A stretch of 64,000 nucleotides of DNA from Mycolicibacterium sp. CBMA 234 (GTDB lineage: Bacteria > Actinomycetota > Actinomycetes > Mycobacteriales > Mycobacteriaceae), in assembly GCF_009729415.1 (NCBI RefSeq), contig NZ_MPKW01000003.1, forward strand, positions 118,379 through 182,378, in the 5' to 3' direction. Each line of letters begins with the position of its first letter. The stretch's first letter is position 1. Below, one piece after another: positions 1 to 13,349 of this stretch. Under the pieces are notes generated by a model. That model worked only from the letters and a program-made list of their open reading frames with translations, ran no database searches and had not been told where the DNA came from. A program made the translations under genes and the position numbers.

Positions 1-1
1 T

Positions 2-3000
2 TTGTGGTTCATCGACCAATTCCAGGGCCCGTCACCGACTTACAACATCGCCGTGGCGTTGCGGCTGCATGGGCAGTTGGATGCCGATGCCCTGGGGCTG
101 GCGCTCGGCGATGTGGTCGACCGTCAGGAAAGCCTGCGCACGGTGTTCCCCGAGGTGGAAGGCGTCCCGCGGCAGTTGGTCGTCCCGCGGGCGGAAGCTG
201 ACTTCGGTTGGGACGTCGTCGAGGCCACTGGCTGGTCGGAACGTGAACTGGGTGCGGGCATCGATTCCGTCGCACGCTATACGTTCGAGCTGTCGACCGA
301 AATCCCTATGCGTGCCAAGCTTTTCCGGCTGGCCGCGGATGAGCACGTGCTGGTGGCCGTGGTGCACCACATCGCCGGTGATGGTTCGTCGATCACCCCG
401 CTGGTGCGTGACCTGGGTGTGGCGTACGCCGGCCGATGTGCCGGAGAGACCCCCTGCTGGGCCGAAATGCCGGTGCAGTATGCCGATTACACGTTGTGGC
501 AGCGCGCCCAGTTGGGCGAGCTGACCGATGGCGACAGCCGCATCTCCGCGGAGTTGGCGTATTGGGAGGACGCTCTGGCGGACATGCCGGAGCGGCTGCA
601 ATTGCCCACAGATCGGCCCTATCCCTTGGTGGCGGACTACGACGGTGCCCGCCTCGAGATCGATTGGCCGGTCGAGCTGCAGCAGCAGGTCTCCAGGGTC
701 GCCCGTGAGCACAACGCGACGAGCTTCATGGTGATGCAGACCGCATTGGCGGTATTGCTGTCGAACCTGAGCGCGAATCCTGATGTGGCGGTGGGGTTCC
801 CGATCGCCGGTCGCAGTGATGCCGCGCTGGACGATTTGGTGGGATTCTTCGTCAACACCCTGGTGCTGCGGGTCGACCTGGCCGGCAATCCCACGTTCGC
901 CGAGCTGCTGGCCCAGGTACGACGCCGCAGTCTGTCGGCGTACGAGCATCAGGACGTGCCGTTCGAGGTGCTGGTGGAACGGCTCAAGCCGACGCGAAGT
1001 CTGACCCATCACCCACTGGTGCAGGTGCTGTTGGCCTGGCAGAACTTTGCGTGGCAGGACAGTGATGCTGCCGGGCTGACGTTGGGCGACCTGACTGTCG
1101 AGCCCATGCCGGTGGATACCCGGACTGCCCGGATGGACCTCACTTTCACTCTGTCTGAACGCTGGAACGAGGCCGGCGAGCCGGCCGGGATCGGTGGTTC
1201 TGTCGAATTCCGCACCGACGTATTCGACGAGTCCACTGTGGAAACACTGGTCGACCGTTGGCAGCGGGTGGTGGCGGCGTTGACCGCCGACCCGACACGA
1301 ATGTTGTCGATGGTGGACGTTCTCGATCAGGACGAGCACACCCTCCTCGACGAGGTAGGCAACCGCGCCGTGCTGACCCAGTCGGCGCCGAGCCAGGAGT
1401 CGATTGCGGCGGTGTTCGCGGAGCAGGTGCAGCGCACGCCCGATGCTGCGGCAGTCACGTTCGAGGGGCGGTCGCTGACCTACCGCGAGCTGGACGAGGC
1501 GGCCAACCGGGCGGCGAATGTGTTGGTCGCCAAGGGCGTTGGGGCCGGTCAGCGGGTCGCGTTGTTGCTGCCGCGCTCCGACGAGGCGATCGTGGCGATG
1601 GTCGCGGTCGTCAAGACGGGGGCGGCATACGTTCCCATCGACCCGGCGGTGCCGTTGTCGCGCATGCAGTTCGTACTCGGTGACTCCAGGCCGATCGCGG
1701 CGATCACCACCGCCGATCTCACCGATCGGCTTGCCGGACAAGACCTTTCAATCATCGATATCCGTGATCTAGACGGCGCTGCGGCCGGCCCTGGTTTGGG
1801 CGCGGCGGTGGCTGGACCTGGCGCGGACGATGTCGCCTACATCATCTACACGTCGGGCACCACGGGAACGCCGAAGGGCGTTGCGATCCCGCATCGCAAC
1901 GTGATTCGGCTCCTCGAGACGCTTGACCTCGACATGGATCTGTCCGGCCAGGTGTGGTCGCAGTGCCATTCGCTGGCCTTCGACTTCTCGGTGTGGGAGA
2001 TCTGGGGCGCGCTGCTGTACGGCGGTCGGGTGGTCGTGGTGCCCGATCAGGTGGTGCGGTCGGCGGAAGATCTTCTGGCCCTGCTGGTTTCAGAGGGTGT
2101 CACGTCCTTGAGTCAGACGCCGTCGGCGTTCTATGCGTTGCAGGCGGCTGATTCGGCGCAGCCTGAGCTCGGCAGTCAGTTGAAGCTCGAGGCTGTGGTG
2201 TTCGGCGGGGAAGCACTGGAACCGAATCGGCTGCGGCCGTGGGTGGATAACCATCCAGGCCTGCCACGTCTGATCAACATGTACGGCATCACCGAGACGA
2301 CGGTGCATGCTTCGTTCCGGGAGATCGTCCATGGTGACGTCGAGGTTCCGGTCAGCCCGATCGGTGTGCCGTTGGGCCACCTGGGTTTCTTTGTCCTGGA
2401 TCGGCTGCTGCGCCGAGTGCCGACGGGTGTGGTCGGGGAGCTCTACGTGGCCGGCGCCGGGGTGGCGGACGGGTATATCGGTCGGGCCGGTCTGTCCGCG
2501 ACCCGGTTTGTGGCGTGTCCGTTCGGTGCGCCGGGGGCGCGGATGTACCGCACCGGCGACCTGATGGCTTGGGGTTCCGACGGTGAACTGCGCTACATGG
2601 GGCGCGCCGACGAGCAGGTCAAGATCCGTGGCTACCGCATCGAACTCGGCGAAATCCAGTCGGCGCTCAGCGAATTGGACGGAGTGACGCAGGCGGTGGT
2701 GATCGCCCGCGAGGACCGTCCCGGCGACAAGCGCCTGGTGGCTTATGTGACGGGCAATGTCGATCCTGCCGCCGCCCGCCCGGCGCTGAGTGAACGGTTG
2801 CCGTCGTACATGGTGCCGTCCGCAGTGATCGTGGTCGATGCACTGCCGCTGACGGTCAACGGCAAGCTCGATACTCGCGCCCTACCGGCACCTGAGTACC
2901 AGGACGCGGATTCCTACCGCGCGCCGGCCGACGAGGTCGAGCAGACCCTCGCTGACATCTATGCCCAGGTGCTGGGTCTGGAGCGCGTCGGCGTCGACGA

Positions 3001-6000
3001 GTCGTTCTTCGAACTCGGTGGTGACAGCATCCTGTCGATGCAGGTGGTCGCCCGCGCGCGGGCCGCCGGGTTACTGTGCCGGCCGCGGGACATCTTCGTC
3101 GAGCAGAATGTCGCCGGGCTGGCGCGAGTGGTTACGCGCACCGGTGCTGAGGCGGCCGAGGCCGACGAGGGTGTCGGTCCGCTGTCGCCGACGCCGATCA
3201 TCCGCTGGCTGCAGAGCGTGCCGGGGCCGGTCGATCAGTTCAATCAGACGGTAGTGGTGCAGGCTCCGGTCGGCGTGACCGAGGCGGATCTGCTGGTGGT
3301 GCTGCAGGCCGTGCTGGATCGTCATGCCATGTTGCGGCTGCAGGTCGATGCTGACGATTGGTCGCTGACCGTACTCGAAGCCGGGTCGGTGGATGCCCGC
3401 TCGTGCCTGCACGCCGTCGACACCTTCTCTGACGATGTCGTGGCGGCCGCTCGGTCGCGGTTGAATCCGGCGACCGGGGCGATGGTGAGCGCGCTGTGGG
3501 CGGCCCCCGCCGGTCACCTGTTGTTGATCGTGCATCACCTGGCTGTTGACGGGGTGTCCTGGCGAATTCTGTTGGAGGACTTCAACCTTGCCTGGGCGCA
3601 ACATCGTGGTGGGCAGCCGGTGACGTTGCCGGCGTCGGGTACTTCGTTCAACCGGTGGGCGTCGGTCCTCGCCGACCACGCACATGACCCGCAGGTTGTC
3701 GCGCAGGCAGCTGCCTGGCAACAGATCGCGGCGATACCGGCGCCGCTACCCGCGGTGCAGCCGGACGTCGACACCTATGCCAATGTCGGGAGCTTGTCGA
3801 TGGAGCTCGACGCCGAGAACACCAGGATGTTGCTCGGTGAGGTGCCGGCGGCGTTCCGGGCGGGGGTCAACGACATTCTGCTGATCGCGTTCGGGCTGGC
3901 GCTGTCCGAGTTCTTGGGTAGCGGGTCCGCACCGGTCGTGATCGATGCGGAGGGCCACGGTCGGATCGAAGAGCTGGGCGGAGTCGGCGAACAGAATATC
4001 GACTTGTCCCGTACCGTCGGGTGGTTCACTACCAAGTACCCAGTGCCGCTGGCGATCGGCGGACTCGACTGGGACCGCGTGGTGGCCGGTGATGCGGCTT
4101 TGGGAGCGGCGATCAAGGACGCCAAGGAACAGCTGCGGGCTCTGCCGGAGGGGCTGAGCTACGGCGTACTCCGGTACCTCAACGACGGCGTCGACCTGGA
4201 CGGTGCGGATCCCGCGATCGGTTTCAACTATCTGGGCCGCATGGGTGCCGGCGGTGGCCACGTGTCCGGCGATATCTGGGAGATCCGCGAGGACGGCTGG
4301 AAAGTGACCGGCGCCGCCGCGGCCGTTCCCATGCCGCTGATGCACACCGTGGAGCTCAACGCCGGCACGGTGGACACCGCCGTCGGCCCGCGCTTGCGCG
4401 CCGGCTGGACGTGGGCGAGGTCGGCGCTGGATGAGGAGCAGGTCCGCCGGCTCAGCGAGCTGTGGTTCGACGCCCTCACGGGTATCTGCGCCCACGTGCG
4501 CGGCGGTGGCGGCGGCTTGACACCGTCGGATATCACGCCTGCCCGGCTGTCTCAGGTTCAGATCGACGAACTGTGCCAGTCGCATCAGGTCGCCGACGTG
4601 TTGCCGTTGACCCCGTTGCAACACGGACTGTTATTCCACGCCAACATCGCGCACAGTTCCGGCGACGATGTGTACGCGGTGCAGCTGGATGTCACGCTGA
4701 ATGGTCGGCTCGATCAGTATCGGTTGCGCGAGGCCGTACATGCTGTGGTGGCGCGGCATCCACACTTGGCGGCGCGCTTCGCCGAGCAGTACGGCGAACC
4801 GGTTCAGATCATCCCGGCTGATCCCGAGACACGTTGGCAGTACGTCGATCTCAGCGGCGGTGACCTGGAACTTGATGAGCACATCGAGCTGCTGTGCGTC
4901 GCGGAGCGGGGCGCGGTCTGCAATCTGGCCGGGCAGACCGCCTTCCGAGCAGCGTTGATCCGTACCGCGCCCGATCAGCACCGGTTCATCCTCACGAACC
5001 ACCACATCCTGCTGGACGGCTGGTCGCTGCCGGTGTTGCTGCGGGAAGTGTTCGCCACCTATTACGGACAGCGACTTCCCGCAGCGGTGCCGTATCGCAG
5101 ATTTGTCAGCTGGTTGGCGGAACGGGACCTCGACGCTGCCCGGGCCGGGTGGCGTGACCTGTTCGCCGGTTTCGACACCCCAACCTTGGTGGCACCGCAC
5201 CTGCCGGTTTGGCCTGGGCCCAGAAATGTTGCATCGCTTCGGGTTTCCCAGCAGACCACGAGCGCGCTGGGTGATCTCGCACGGTCGCGCCACACCACTG
5301 TCAGCACGGTGCTGCAGGGCGCTTTTGCGCAGTTGCTGACATCGCTGACCGGCCGGCCTGACGTCGCCTTCGGCACCGTGGTCTCCGGTCGGGGCGCCGA
5401 GGTGGCCGGCGTGGACTCGATGGTGGGCCTGCTGATCAACACAGTGCCGGTCCGGGCGATCGTCGAACCGACCACCACGACGGCCGAGCTGCTCGATCAA
5501 CTGCAGCGTGACCGTGCCCGGACACTCGAGCATGAGCATCTGGGGCTCAACGAGATTCACCGTGCTACGGGTCGGGATCGGCTGTTCGACTGTGTCTTCG
5601 TGTACGAGAACTATCCGCTCGATGCAGCTCAGCTGTCAGGCTCAGATGGGTTGACACTCAGCGACATCGACAACCGCGACTACTACCACTACCCGTTGAC
5701 CATCCAGGCGATACCGGGTGACGAGCTGGAGCTGCGCCTCCAATATCGCGCTGATGTGTTCGGCGACAACGATATTGCTGCGGTGATCGAACTACTCGAT
5801 CGGGCGTTGGTGGCCATGGCATCGGATCCCGCTGCGCCGCTGTTGTTGTCACCGTTGTCGACGACAGTGAACAGTTATCCCCAATTGTCTTCCACAGCTG
5901 TGGATTACGGTGACAGCGAGTATCGGGCGCCGGCAACCGATGTCGAGCAGACCCTTGTCGACATCTACGCCCAGGTGTTGGGCGTGGACCGGGTCGGGGT

Positions 6001-6148
6001 CGACGACTCGTTCTTTGACCTCGGCGGCGATTCGTTGTTGGCGATGCGCGCGGTCGCGGCGATCAATGATGCTCTCGAGGTGTGCCTGTCGGTGACCGCG
6101 TTGCTCGATGCGCCGTCAGTGGGTGGGCTGAGCCGGCAGTTGGCCTGA
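2..6148 (+). CDS. Non-ribosomal peptide synthetase, C-terminal part (C-A-T-E-C-T)
   Basis: The reading frame is open from the window edge, so the N-terminus is missing. Visible domains in order: condensation (about 1-435, HHxxxDG near 122), adenylation (about 455-960, with the A3 [11 protein letters not shown] stretch and the GITETT motif), carrier (Ser ~1009 in LGGDS), epimerization ([10 protein letters not shown] near 1178, then GWFT and FNYLG motifs), a second condensation domain (HHILLDGWS near 1668), and a final carrier (Ser ~2011 in LGGDS). An alignment by eye to GrsA gives the specificity code D-F-W-S-V-G-M-V-H-K, close to the known threonine code DFWNIGMVHK. With the E domain this suggests D-(allo-)Thr, as in glycopeptidolipid synthetases; that is inference. 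The last module has no A domain, and the protein ends just after the last carrier with no thioesterase or reductase. It converges with the methyltransferase gene downstream. Confidence 0.95.
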   Translation: MWFIDQFQGPSPTYNIAVALRLHGQLDADALGLALGDVVDRQESLRTVFPEVEGVPRQLVVPRAEADFGWDVVEATGWSERELGAGIDSVARYTFELSTEIPMRAKLFRLAADEHVLVAVVHHIAGDGSSITPLVRDLGVAYAGRCAGETPCWAEMPVQYADYTLWQRAQLGELTDGDSRISAELAYWEDALADMPERLQLPTDRPYPLVADYDGARLEIDWPVELQQQVSRVAREHNATSFMVMQTALAVLLSNLSANPDVAVGFPIAGRSDAALDDLVGFFVNTLVLRVDLAGNPTFAELLAQVRRRSLSAYEHQDVPFEVLVERLKPTRSLTHHPLVQVLLAWQNFAWQDSDAAGLTLGDLTVEPMPVDTRTARMDLTFTLSERWNEAGEPAGIGGSVEFRTDVFDESTVETLVDRWQRVVAALTADPTRMLSMVDVLDQDEHTLLDEVGNRAVLTQSAPSQESIAAVFAEQVQRTPDAAAVTFEGRSLTYRELDEAANRAANVLVAKGVGAGQRVALLLPRSDEAIVAMVAVVKTGAAYVPIDPAVPLSRMQFVLGDSRPIAAITTADLTDRLAGQDLSIIDIRDLDGAAAGPGLGAAVAGPGADDVAYIIYTSGTTGTPKGVAIPHRNVIRLLETLDLDMDLSGQVWSQCHSLAFDFSVWEIWGALLYGGRVVVVPDQVVRSAEDLLALLVSEGVTSLSQTPSAFYALQAADSAQPELGSQLKLEAVVFGGEALEPNRLRPWVDNHPGLPRLINMYGITETTVHASFREIVHGDVEVPVSPIGVPLGHLGFFVLDRLLRRVPTGVVGELYVAGAGVADGYIGRAGLSATRFVACPFGAPGARMYRTGDLMAWGSDGELRYMGRADEQVKIRGYRIELGEIQSALSELDGVTQAVVIAREDRPGDKRLVAYVTGNVDPAAARPALSERLPSYMVPSAVIVVDALPLTVNGKLDTRALPAPEYQDADSYRAPADEVEQTLADIYAQVLGLERVGVDESFFELGGDSILSMQVVARARAAGLLCRPRDIFVEQNVAGLARVVTRTGAEAAEADEGVGPLSPTPIIRWLQSVPGPVDQFNQTVVVQAPVGVTEADLLVVLQAVLDRHAMLRLQVDADDWSLTVLEAGSVDARSCLHAVDTFSDDVVAAARSRLNPATGAMVSALWAAPAGHLLLIVHHLAVDGVSWRILLEDFNLAWAQHRGGQPVTLPASGTSFNRWASVLADHAHDPQVVAQAAAWQQIAAIPAPLPAVQPDVDTYANVGSLSMELDAENTRMLLGEVPAAFRAGVNDILLIAFGLALSEFLGSGSAPVVIDAEGHGRIEELGGVGEQNIDLSRTVGWFTTKYPVPLAIGGLDWDRVVAGDAALGAAIKDAKEQLRALPEGLSYGVLRYLNDGVDLDGADPAIGFNYLGRMGAGGGHVSGDIWEIREDGWKVTGAAAAVPMPLMHTVELNAGTVDTAVGPRLRAGWTWARSALDEEQVRRLSELWFDALTGICAHVRGGGGGLTPSDITPARLSQVQIDELCQSHQVADVLPLTPLQHGLLFHANIAHSSGDDVYAVQLDVTLNGRLDQYRLREAVHAVVARHPHLAARFAEQYGEPVQIIPADPETRWQYVDLSGGDLELDEHIELLCVAERGAVCNLAGQTAFRAALIRTAPDQHRFILTNHHILLDGWSLPVLLREVFATYYGQRLPAAVPYRRFVSWLAERDLDAARAGWRDLFAGFDTPTLVAPHLPVWPGPRNVASLRVSQQTTSALGDLARSRHTTVSTVLQGAFAQLLTSLTGRPDVAFGTVVSGRGAEVAGVDSMVGLLINTVPVRAIVEPTTTTAELLDQLQRDRARTLEHEHLGLNEIHRATGRDRLFDCVFVYENYPLDAAQLSGSDGLTLSDIDNRDYYHYPLTIQAIPGDELELRLQYRADVFGDNDIAAVIELLDRALVAMASDPAAPLLLSPLSTTVNSYPQLSSTAVDYGDSEYRAPATDVEQTLVDIYAQVLGVDRVGVDDSFFDLGGDSLLAMRAVAAINDALEVCLSVTALLDAPSVGGLSRQLA

Positions 6149-6169
6149 CCGCCGCTGGTCGACGGTGCT

Positions 6170-6196
6170 GCGGCGGCACCCACCGGGCCGGCCGCC
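6170..6196. terminator. Possible stem-loop between convergent genes
   Basis: A 7-bp inverted repeat (CGGCGGC / GCCGCCG, 13-nt loop) lies just after the NRPS stop and before the end of the opposing methyltransferase gene. The place fits a terminator, but the stem is short and the area is GC-rich, so it may be chance. Confidence 0.25.
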
Positions 6197-6264
6197 GAAT
6201 GCAACCTGGTGGCGGAAAAGGGGACGAAGAACCACCGTGAGGTTGCGTTGGCGACCGCTGAGCC

Positions 6265-6939
6265 TCACCACATATAGGGCACCAGTCGGGCCCGAACGTG
6301 CTCTTTGTACTCGAGGTATCCGTCCAACTCCGCAGCGAGCAGTTTCTCCTCGTCGCGGATGCGTGAGGCCAGCACGAGCACGCCTGACACCACGAAAACC
6401 GGTGCCCAGTAGGAGCCCACCGCCAGTGACAGGCCCACCAGCATCAATACGTTGCCGGTGTACATCGGGTGCCGCACCAGCCGGTACAGCCCGGTAGAGA
6501 CCACGTGCTGGTCCGCCTCCACCTGGACGGTGGTGGACGCGTAGCTGTTCTGCACAACCACGGTGACGACCACCACCAACCCGAGGCCGAACAGCGCCGC
6601 ACCGGCCAAGCAGACGGCTGCGGGTACCGATGACCAGCTGTAGCGCTGGTCCAGGCCGCCGACGATGCAGATCGCGGCCAGTGACAGGTACAAGCCTGCC
6701 ATGACGATCTTCTGCACCGGCCGGCCCTCGGCTGTCGGTCCGCCACGCATCCGTCGTTGCAGCGCAGCGGGATTCGTCAGCTGTAGATAGATGCTGGGGA
6801 GCCACACCGAAAAGGCGAATACGGCCAGGACAACCCACGCCTGCCAGTAGTCGAAGGTGCCGGCCGGCGCAAACAGCAACACGCCGATCGCGACGAGCTG
6901 AATGAGCCCCGATATCAGCACGTTGAAAACGGCTTTCAC
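6265..6939 (-). CDS. Membrane methyltransferase, isoprenylcysteine carboxyl methyltransferase (ICMT)/PEMT family
   Basis: This 224-aa protein has several hydrophobic segments (about 5-25, 32-50, 80-100, 105-128, 165-185). Its C-terminal half has the family hallmark: LYRLVRHPMYTGN, then RIRDEEKLL and a conserved ...YKEHVRARLVPYMW end. The family uses S-adenosylmethionine to methylate a lipid-linked carboxylate or an amine at the membrane; the substrate here is unknown. It begins 47 bp after the stop of the Mas-like PKS on the same strand, so the two are probably cotranscribed. It may modify the PKS or NRPS product; this is inference. Confidence 0.85.
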   Translation of the reverse strand: MKAVFNVLISGLIQLVAIGVLLFAPAGTFDYWQAWVVLAVFAFSVWLPSIYLQLTNPAALQRRMRGGPTAEGRPVQKIVMAGLYLSLAAICIVGGLDQRYSWSSVPAAVCLAGAALFGLGLVVVVTVVVQNSYASTTVQVEADQHVVSTGLYRLVRHPMYTGNVLMLVGLSLAVGSYWAPVFVVSGVLVLASRIRDEEKLLAAELDGYLEYKEHVRARLVPYMW

Positions 6940-6986
6940 GACTCTCCTTGTCTACCAGTGCATCCGGCACGGGCCAGCGTGCACCG

Positions 6987-9900
6987 TCAATGTACTTCCG
7001 TCGGAATCAGCCTCTGACACAGCAGGTCGGCCAGGCCGCGAATGGTGCCGACGGCAAGGTCGGTGGGCGCCAGGCGGATTCCGGTTTCGGCCTCGATGCG
7101 GGTACGCAGCTCCAGGGCGGCGAGCGAGTCGACGCCGTATTCGGCTAGCGGGCGGTCGGGGTCGATGCTGCGCCGCAGGATCAGGCTGATCTGTTCGGAG
7201 ACCAGCCGCCGTAGCCGGGTGGGCCATTCTTCGCGGGGAAGCTCGTCGAGCTCGGCGCGCAGTTGGCTTGTGCCCGTGAAGTTTTGCCCGCTGGAACGGA
7301 AGGATTCAGCGAATGGACTCCGTTCGGCGAAGGCAGTCAGCCAGGGTGTGCCCATGATCGGTGCGTACCCGGTGTAAGCGCGGTCGTAGCGCAGCAGCGT
7401 CTCGAGCGCATACGCACCGTCGTCGGGAGCGATGGCGACGCCGGTGCTTTCCGCGAAGGCGGTGGCGGCACCGATCCGGGCCCAGGCGCCCCACGCGATC
7501 GCCGTGGCCGGCAGACCCTGAGCTCGACGCCAGCGGGTGAAGCCGTCCAGCCAGCTGTTGGCGGCTGCGTAGGCGCCCTGCCCGGGTGAGCCGACGAGTG
7601 CGGCCGCAGACGAGAATGAGCAGAACCAGTCCAGCGGCTGGACCATGCCACCTTCCGCTTTGGCTTGCTCCAACGCCTGGTGCAGGTTCCAGGCGCCGTA
7701 AACCTTTGGTGCCCAGTCGCGTTCGATGAGCTCTGCGGTGATGTTCGGCAAGGTGGCATCCTCGACCACGGCCGCGGCATGGAGTACACCCCGCAGCGGC
7801 AGCCCCGTGGCGGTGGCGGCGGCCACCAATCGCCGAGCGCTGTCGGGTTCGGTGATGTCGCCGCATTGCACGACGACGTCGGCGCCCATCGACCGGATCA
7901 GCTCGATGGTCTCCAAGGTTTTGAGCGTTGGTTGCGACCGGGAGTTGAGGACGATGCGCCGGCATCCGGCCGAGGCCATCTTCTCGGCGAGGAACAACCC
8001 CAGCCCACCGAGGCCGCCGGTGATCAGATACGCGCCGTCCGGCCGGAACACCGGCACCTGCTCGGGCGGTACCACCACGGTGCGGGGTCCCGTGCGAGTT
8101 ACGTCGAGCAGGAGCTTGCCAGTGTGCTGGGCCGCGCTCATCACCCGAATCGCGGTGGCCGCGTCGGACAGTGGATAGGTGGTGTACTCGGCGGGTGGCA
8201 ATGCGCCATCGGCCACCAGTTGGAACACGGTGCGCAGCAACTCGCCGACCCGCTTGGGATGGCTCAGCGACATCAGCGCCAGGTCGAGGTAGTAGAACGT
8301 CAGATTGCGGTGGAACGGCTGCAGGCCCAGCCGGGTGTCGCCGTAGACGTCCCGTTTGCCGATCTCGACGAATCGCCCGCCGATGGACAGTAATTCGAAT
8401 CCGACGCGTTGCGCGGCGCCGGTCAGCGAGTTGAGCACGATGTCAACGCCGTACCCGTCGGTGTCACGGCGGATCTGCTCGGCGAACTCGATGCTGCGTG
8501 AGTCGTAGACGTGGGTGATTCCCATGTCGCGCAGCAATTGTCGACGGCCTTCGCTGCCGGCGGTCGCGAAGATTTCTGCGCCGGCGGCCTTCGCGATCGC
8601 GATGGCGGCCCGGCCCACACCGCCGGTTGCGGAGTGGATCAGCACTCGGTCGCCGGTGGCGATCCGGGCCTGCTCGTGAAGCCCGTACCACGCGGTGGCG
8701 GTCGCGGTGGCGATCGCCACCGCCTGATGGTCACTCAGGCCTTCGGGCAGCGTGACCGCCAGGTCGGCGTCGCACGTGACGAAAGTGCCCCAGCAGCCAT
8801 GCCGAGAAACACCGCCCACGCGGTCTCCGATCCGATGGTTGGTGACGTCGGGTCCGACCGCGGTGACCACGCCGGCGAAATCCATGCCCAGCTCTGGCAG
8901 ATTCCCGTCGAAGCTGGGGAACAGGCCCATCGCGACCAGGACGTCGGCGAAATTGATGCTGGATGTGGTGACCGCGACCTCGATCTGGCCCGGCCCCGGC
9001 GAAACCCGTTCGTAACCAGTGAGTTCCAGTGTTTGCAGGTCGCCGGGAGTGCGGATCTGCAGACGCATCCCATCGCGCTCGGGATCGGTGACGGCGGTGC
9101 GCCGCTCCTCGGGGCGCAGCGGGGCCGGGCACATTCGTGCCACATACCAGGCCCCGTCTCGCCAGGCGGTCTCGTCTTCCTCGGATCCGCTGAGCAGTTG
9201 TCGAGTGAGCTGCTCGACATCGACGGTGTCGTCCACATCGACCTGGGTGGTGTGTAGATGCGGGTACTCGGTGCTGACCACCCGGAGCAGGCCTCGCAGG
9301 CCGGCCTGCTCCAGATTGGTGACATCACTGGGCAATACGGTCTGGGCGCGGTGGGTCACCACGAAGAGGTGCGGTAGTTGTCCCGGGACGCGCACCAATT
9401 CGCGGGTGATGCGAACCATGTGGTCGACGTAGTCGCGGCCCACCGACGCGGGTTGGTCTCCGTCCTTGGGACTGGTCAGGATCGCCGCTCCGGCCAGTTG
9501 ACCGGTACCGAGCTGCGCGTTGACCAGTTCCGCGCTTGCGGCATGGTCGCCGTGTGCCGGCCAGCTCAGGACGAGGCATTGCGCACCATGGGTTTTCAGC
9601 GCGTCGGTCAGAGTGGTTGCCGTCTGGTCCGGGTCGGCGGCGGTGTCGATCAGCAGCCAGGTCCCGGTATCGGTGGGTGGCTGCTCAGGCAGCTCGCGCT
9701 GCTGCCAGTCGATGGTTAGCAGCCGCTCGCTCAGTAGCCGGGCTTCCCTGAATTCTTCTGTGCCGCATACCAGTCCCTGCACCCGGAGCAGAACTGCGCC
9801 GTCCTTGTCGAGCACGTCCAGGTCGGCCTCGATCCCGGATGCGTCGGCCTTTGTCACCCGGGTGTAGCAGTACTGGGCTCCGCGCGTCGGCCCGTAGCGG

Positions 9901-12900
9901 CGAAGTCGCCGCACACCCAACGGCAGCCCTAGTACCTGGTCGCCGAGAGCCTGGCTCAGCGGACTGGCTCCAACGGATTGGAAGCAGGCATCCAGCAGAG
10001 CGGGGTGGACGAGGTAAGCGCTTTGTTGGGAACGGATTTGGGTCGGTAGGGCGACCTCGGCCAGGACGGTTCCGACTTCTTCATCGCCGGTTCGTACAGT
10101 GGTCATCCCAGAGAAGGCAGGACCGTACGCAATTCCGCGTTCGCTGAGGTCGTTACGTATCTGGGTGCCGTCTTCGACCCGCGGGTGCGCGGCAAGCAGT
10201 GCAGATATGTCGTAGTCCGGTGGCGGTTCATCACCTGCGGCAGACAGCACCGCGGTGGCCTGCCGGGCGCGGTCGCCGCCTTGATTGGACTCGACGGCAA
10301 AGTCGGCAATGCCCGGCGATGACAGTGACGTCGAGGTGCCGACTGCGGTCTGTTCGTCCAGGAGCAGCGCGCATTCGAAGCGGATATCGCGAACCTCAGA
10401 CTCCTCGTCGAGCGCCACTTGTGCTGCCGCCATGGCCATTTCGCAGTACGCCGCCCCGGGGAACACCGCCACGTCGCGGATGCGATGGTCGGCAAGCCAG
10501 GGCTGGGCGGCGGTGCCGACCTCGGCCCGCCACACGTGACGCTCAGGTTCCTCCTCTAACCGCACGTGCGGGCCCAGCAATGGATGTACGGACACCGTGC
10601 AACCGCCGGGGGTCGGTGTGTCCTGACCGTCGCTGTCCAACCACAGCCGTTTGCGGGTCCAGGTTGGCAGCGGCGCATCCACCAGCCGCCCAGTCGGATA
10701 CGGCTCCGAGAAATCGATGGCGGCGCCCGCGCTGTGTAGATCTGCTACCACGCCGGCGAGCCCCTGCGGCAGCTCCTGCAAGCGGCGCATGCCGGCCAGG
10801 GTGGCCAGTGGGGCGTCCAAACTGTCCGCGGTCTGCTCGATCGCGTGCGTCAGCAGCGGATGCGGAGCGAGTTCGGCGAAGACCCGGAAACCGTCTTCCA
10901 GTGCGGCGCGCACCGCCGCGCCGAACCGTACCGTCTGCCGCAGGTTGTTCACCCAATAGTTGTTGTCGCACAACGGTTGTTCGCGCGGGTCGAATCCGGT
11001 CGCAGTGTAGAAGGGAATCTCCGGCGTGCGCGGACTCACCTCGGCGAGCACGTCGGCTAGTTCCTCGAGGATCGGATTGACCTGCGGCGAATGAGAGGCG
11101 ACGTCGACGGCAACCTGACGCGCCATCACGTCACGCTCTTCCCACATCGCGACCAGGTCCTGAACTGTCGCGGTGGCGCCACCGATGACCGTTGACCGCG
11201 GTGAGGCCACCACCGCGACGACGACGTCCGTGACGCTACGCAGCGTCAGCTCCGAAAGCACTTGCTTGGCAGGCAATTCCACCGAAGCCATGGCTCCGGA
11301 ACCGGAGATGGTGGCCATCAGCCGGGAGCGGCGGCAGATGACGCGCACGCCGTCTTCCAACGAGAGCGCACCGGAAACCACCGCTGCGGCCGTCTCACCC
11401 ATCGAGTGCCCGATGACCGCGCCCGGGCGGACGCCGCGGGACTTCAGCGCTGCCGCCAACGCGACTTGCATGGTGAACAACGTCGGCTGCACTCGGTCGA
11501 TGCCGGTGACCACTGTGTCAGCGGTCATCGCCTCGGTCACCGAGAAGCCGGACTCGCGGGCGATCAGTGGTTCGACCTGGGCGACGGTTTCGGCAAATAC
11601 CGGTTCATTTGTGAGCAACTCGGCACCCATCCGCGCCCACTGTGAGCCCTGCCCGGAGAAGACCCACACTGGTCCGCGGTCGCCCTGTCCGACCGCCGAC
11701 CGATACGGATCGTCGCCGTCGGCGACTGCCCGCAAGGCTTTGGCGAGTTCGGGTCCGTCGCCGGCAATAACGGCGGTGCGCACCGGGCGGTGCGCGCGCC
11801 GCCTGGCCAGGGTGTAAGCGAGATCGGGCAGTTCGACCTCGTCATGCGCTTGCACCCAGTCGGCCAGTCGCCCTGCGGTGCGGCGCAATTCGTCGGCCGA
11901 CGTCGAGGACAGCGGGAACACCAGCGGTTGGCCGCCCGCGGCGTCGGCTGCCGGTGGGAGGCGGTCGTCGGAGTCCGCATTGCCGCTGGGTTGAGGAGCT
12001 TGTTCCACAATGGCGTGGACGTTGGTGCCCGACACTCCGTATGACGACACCGCGGCCCGGCGCGGACCCTGACCGTTTCCGGGCCACGCCGTCGTTGCCT
12101 GGGGCACGAAGAGATTCGTGCTGATTCGGGCCATTTCCTCGGGTAAGCGGTTGAAGTGCAGATTCGACGGGATGGAACCGTGCTGCAGCGCGAGCACCGC
12201 CTTCACCAACCCGAGGACGCCGGAAGCCGACTGGGTATGGCCGACATTGGATTTCACCGATCCCAGCGCGCAGGGGCCCGCGACGCCGTAGACCTCGCTC
12301 AGGCTGGCGTATTCGATGGGATCGCCAACCGGGGTGCCGGGTCCGTGCGCCTCGACCATGCCGATGCTGCTGGCATCCACACCTGCAGCATCGAGCGCCG
12401 ACCGGTACACCGCGGTCTGTGCGGCGGCTGACGGCGTCGAGATGTTGACGGTGTGACCGTCTTGATTGGCGGCGGTGCCGCGCACCACGGCCAGCACCCG
12501 GTCGCCGTCGCGCAGGGCATCGGGCAGTCGCTTGAGCAGCACCACTGCGCACGCTTCGCCACTGACGTACCCGTCGGCATCGACGTCGAATGAGTGGCAG
12601 CGTCCGGTCGGTGACAGATGACCGGCCGCGGTCCCGGCGACGTACTTCCGCGGGTCCAACATGACGTAGGCGCCGCCGGCGAGCGCGAGATCGCTCTCAC
12701 CGTCGTTGAGGCTCCGGCATGCGGTGTGTACCGCGTACAAGCTGGAGGAGCACGCGGTGTCCAGGGCCAGCGCGGGTCCGTGGAGCCCCAGGGTGTAGGC
12801 GATGCGTCCGGCCGCCATGGCCAGGGTGTTGCCTTGGAAGCCGTACGGCCCTTCCATCGCGTTGGAGTCGGCGCTGATCAGTTGGTAGTCCAGATGCGTC

Positions 12901-13349
12901 AGACCCATGAACACGCCGGTCAGCGAGCCTCGCACGGCGTCCGGCGTGATGCCTGCGTGATCGATGGCCTCCCACGAGGCCTCCAGGAGCAACCGGTGTT
13001 GTGGGTCCAGCGCCGCCGCCTCGCGCTCGCTGAGCCCGAAAAATTCGGAATCGAAGCCGGTCACGTCATCGAGGAAAGCGCCCCACTTCGACGCCGTCCG
13101 ACCTGGCACGCCTGGCTCGGGGTCGTAGTACGCGTCGGAGTCCCAACGGTCGGGTGGCACCTCGGTGACCAGATCGTCGCCCCGCAGCAACGCATCCCAG
13201 AGTTGTCCTGGCGACTCGATGCCGCCGGGAAGTCGACAAGCCATGCCGATGACTGCGATTGGAGTGGCTGACTTGGTGCTGCTAGTTGGCGAGGAGTCCT
13301 CCGGACCCGAGCGACCGTTCCAGTCATCGTTCGCTCCCAATGAACCCAT
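6987..13349 (-). CDS. Type I iterative polyketide synthase, Mas-like (KS-AT-DH-ER-KR-ACP)
   Basis: About 2120 aa and fully reducing. Domains in order: KS (active Cys ~200 in TACSSS), AT (Ser ~649 in GHSMGE, with VASH further on), DH ([19 protein letters not shown]), ER ([11 protein letters not shown]), KR (TGGLGGLG) and ACP (Ser ~2075 in GVDSL). GHSMGE, VASH and the form of the DH motif are typical of mycobacterial mycocerosic acid synthase-like enzymes, which use methylmalonyl-CoA to make methyl-branched fatty acids. The ATG at 13349 is chosen because a strong AAGGAGG precedes it by a few bases; the open frame runs 73 codons further upstream without homology. It diverges from a fatty acyl-AMP ligase gene, the usual partner that loads fatty acids on such synthases. 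The gene after it encodes an ICMT-type methyltransferase. Confidence 0.95.
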   Translation of the reverse strand: MGSLGANDDWNGRSGPEDSSPTSSTKSATPIAVIGMACRLPGGIESPGQLWDALLRGDDLVTEVPPDRWDSDAYYDPEPGVPGRTASKWGAFLDDVTGFDSEFFGLSEREAAALDPQHRLLLEASWEAIDHAGITPDAVRGSLTGVFMGLTHLDYQLISADSNAMEGPYGFQGNTLAMAAGRIAYTLGLHGPALALDTACSSSLYAVHTACRSLNDGESDLALAGGAYVMLDPRKYVAGTAAGHLSPTGRCHSFDVDADGYVSGEACAVVLLKRLPDALRDGDRVLAVVRGTAANQDGHTVNISTPSAAAQTAVYRSALDAAGVDASSIGMVEAHGPGTPVGDPIEYASLSEVYGVAGPCALGSVKSNVGHTQSASGVLGLVKAVLALQHGSIPSNLHFNRLPEEMARISTNLFVPQATTAWPGNGQGPRRAAVSSYGVSGTNVHAIVEQAPQPSGNADSDDRLPPAADAAGGQPLVFPLSSTSADELRRTAGRLADWVQAHDEVELPDLAYTLARRRAHRPVRTAVIAGDGPELAKALRAVADGDDPYRSAVGQGDRGPVWVFSGQGSQWARMGAELLTNEPVFAETVAQVEPLIARESGFSVTEAMTADTVVTGIDRVQPTLFTMQVALAAALKSRGVRPGAVIGHSMGETAAAVVSGALSLEDGVRVICRRSRLMATISGSGAMASVELPAKQVLSELTLRSVTDVVVAVVASPRSTVIGGATATVQDLVAMWEERDVMARQVAVDVASHSPQVNPILEELADVLAEVSPRTPEIPFYTATGFDPREQPLCDNNYWVNNLRQTVRFGAAVRAALEDGFRVFAELAPHPLLTHAIEQTADSLDAPLATLAGMRRLQELPQGLAGVVADLHSAGAAIDFSEPYPTGRLVDAPLPTWTRKRLWLDSDGQDTPTPGGCTVSVHPLLGPHVRLEEEPERHVWRAEVGTAAQPWLADHRIRDVAVFPGAAYCEMAMAAAQVALDEESEVRDIRFECALLLDEQTAVGTSTSLSSPGIADFAVESNQGGDRARQATAVLSAAGDEPPPDYDISALLAAHPRVEDGTQIRNDLSERGIAYGPAFSGMTTVRTGDEEVGTVLAEVALPTQIRSQQSAYLVHPALLDACFQSVGASPLSQALGDQVLGLPLGVRRLRRYGPTRGAQYCYTRVTKADASGIEADLDVLDKDGAVLLRVQGLVCGTEEFREARLLSERLLTIDWQQRELPEQPPTDTGTWLLIDTAADPDQTATTLTDALKTHGAQCLVLSWPAHGDHAASAELVNAQLGTGQLAGAAILTSPKDGDQPASVGRDYVDHMVRITRELVRVPGQLPHLFVVTHRAQTVLPSDVTNLEQAGLRGLLRVVSTEYPHLHTTQVDVDDTVDVEQLTRQLLSGSEEDETAWRDGAWYVARMCPAPLRPEERRTAVTDPERDGMRLQIRTPGDLQTLELTGYERVSPGPGQIEVAVTTSSINFADVLVAMGLFPSFDGNLPELGMDFAGVVTAVGPDVTNHRIGDRVGGVSRHGCWGTFVTCDADLAVTLPEGLSDHQAVAIATATATAWYGLHEQARIATGDRVLIHSATGGVGRAAIAIAKAAGAEIFATAGSEGRRQLLRDMGITHVYDSRSIEFAEQIRRDTDGYGVDIVLNSLTGAAQRVGFELLSIGGRFVEIGKRDVYGDTRLGLQPFHRNLTFYYLDLALMSLSHPKRVGELLRTVFQLVADGALPPAEYTTYPLSDAATAIRVMSAAQHTGKLLLDVTRTGPRTVVVPPEQVPVFRPDGAYLITGGLGGLGLFLAEKMASAGCRRIVLNSRSQPTLKTLETIELIRSMGADVVVQCGDITEPDSARRLVAAATATGLPLRGVLHAAAVVEDATLPNITAELIERDWAPKVYGAWNLHQALEQAKAEGGMVQPLDWFCSFSSAAALVGSPGQGAYAAANSWLDGFTRWRRAQGLPATAIAWGAWARIGAATAFAESTGVAIAPDDGAYALETLLRYDRAYTGYAPIMGTPWLTAFAERSPFAESFRSSGQNFTGTSQLRAELDELPREEWPTRLRRLVSEQISLILRRSIDPDRPLAEYGVDSLAALELRTRIEAETGIRLAPTDLAVGTIRGLADLLCQRLIPTEVH

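Noticed and set aside
32..1741. Long open frame antisense to the NRPS (569 codons)
   Set aside because: No domain or motif is seen and the plus strand clearly encodes C and A domains. Long antisense frames are common in high-GC genes.
3746..4624. 292-codon minus-strand frame
   Set aside because: It is a shadow of the epimerization domain of the NRPS.
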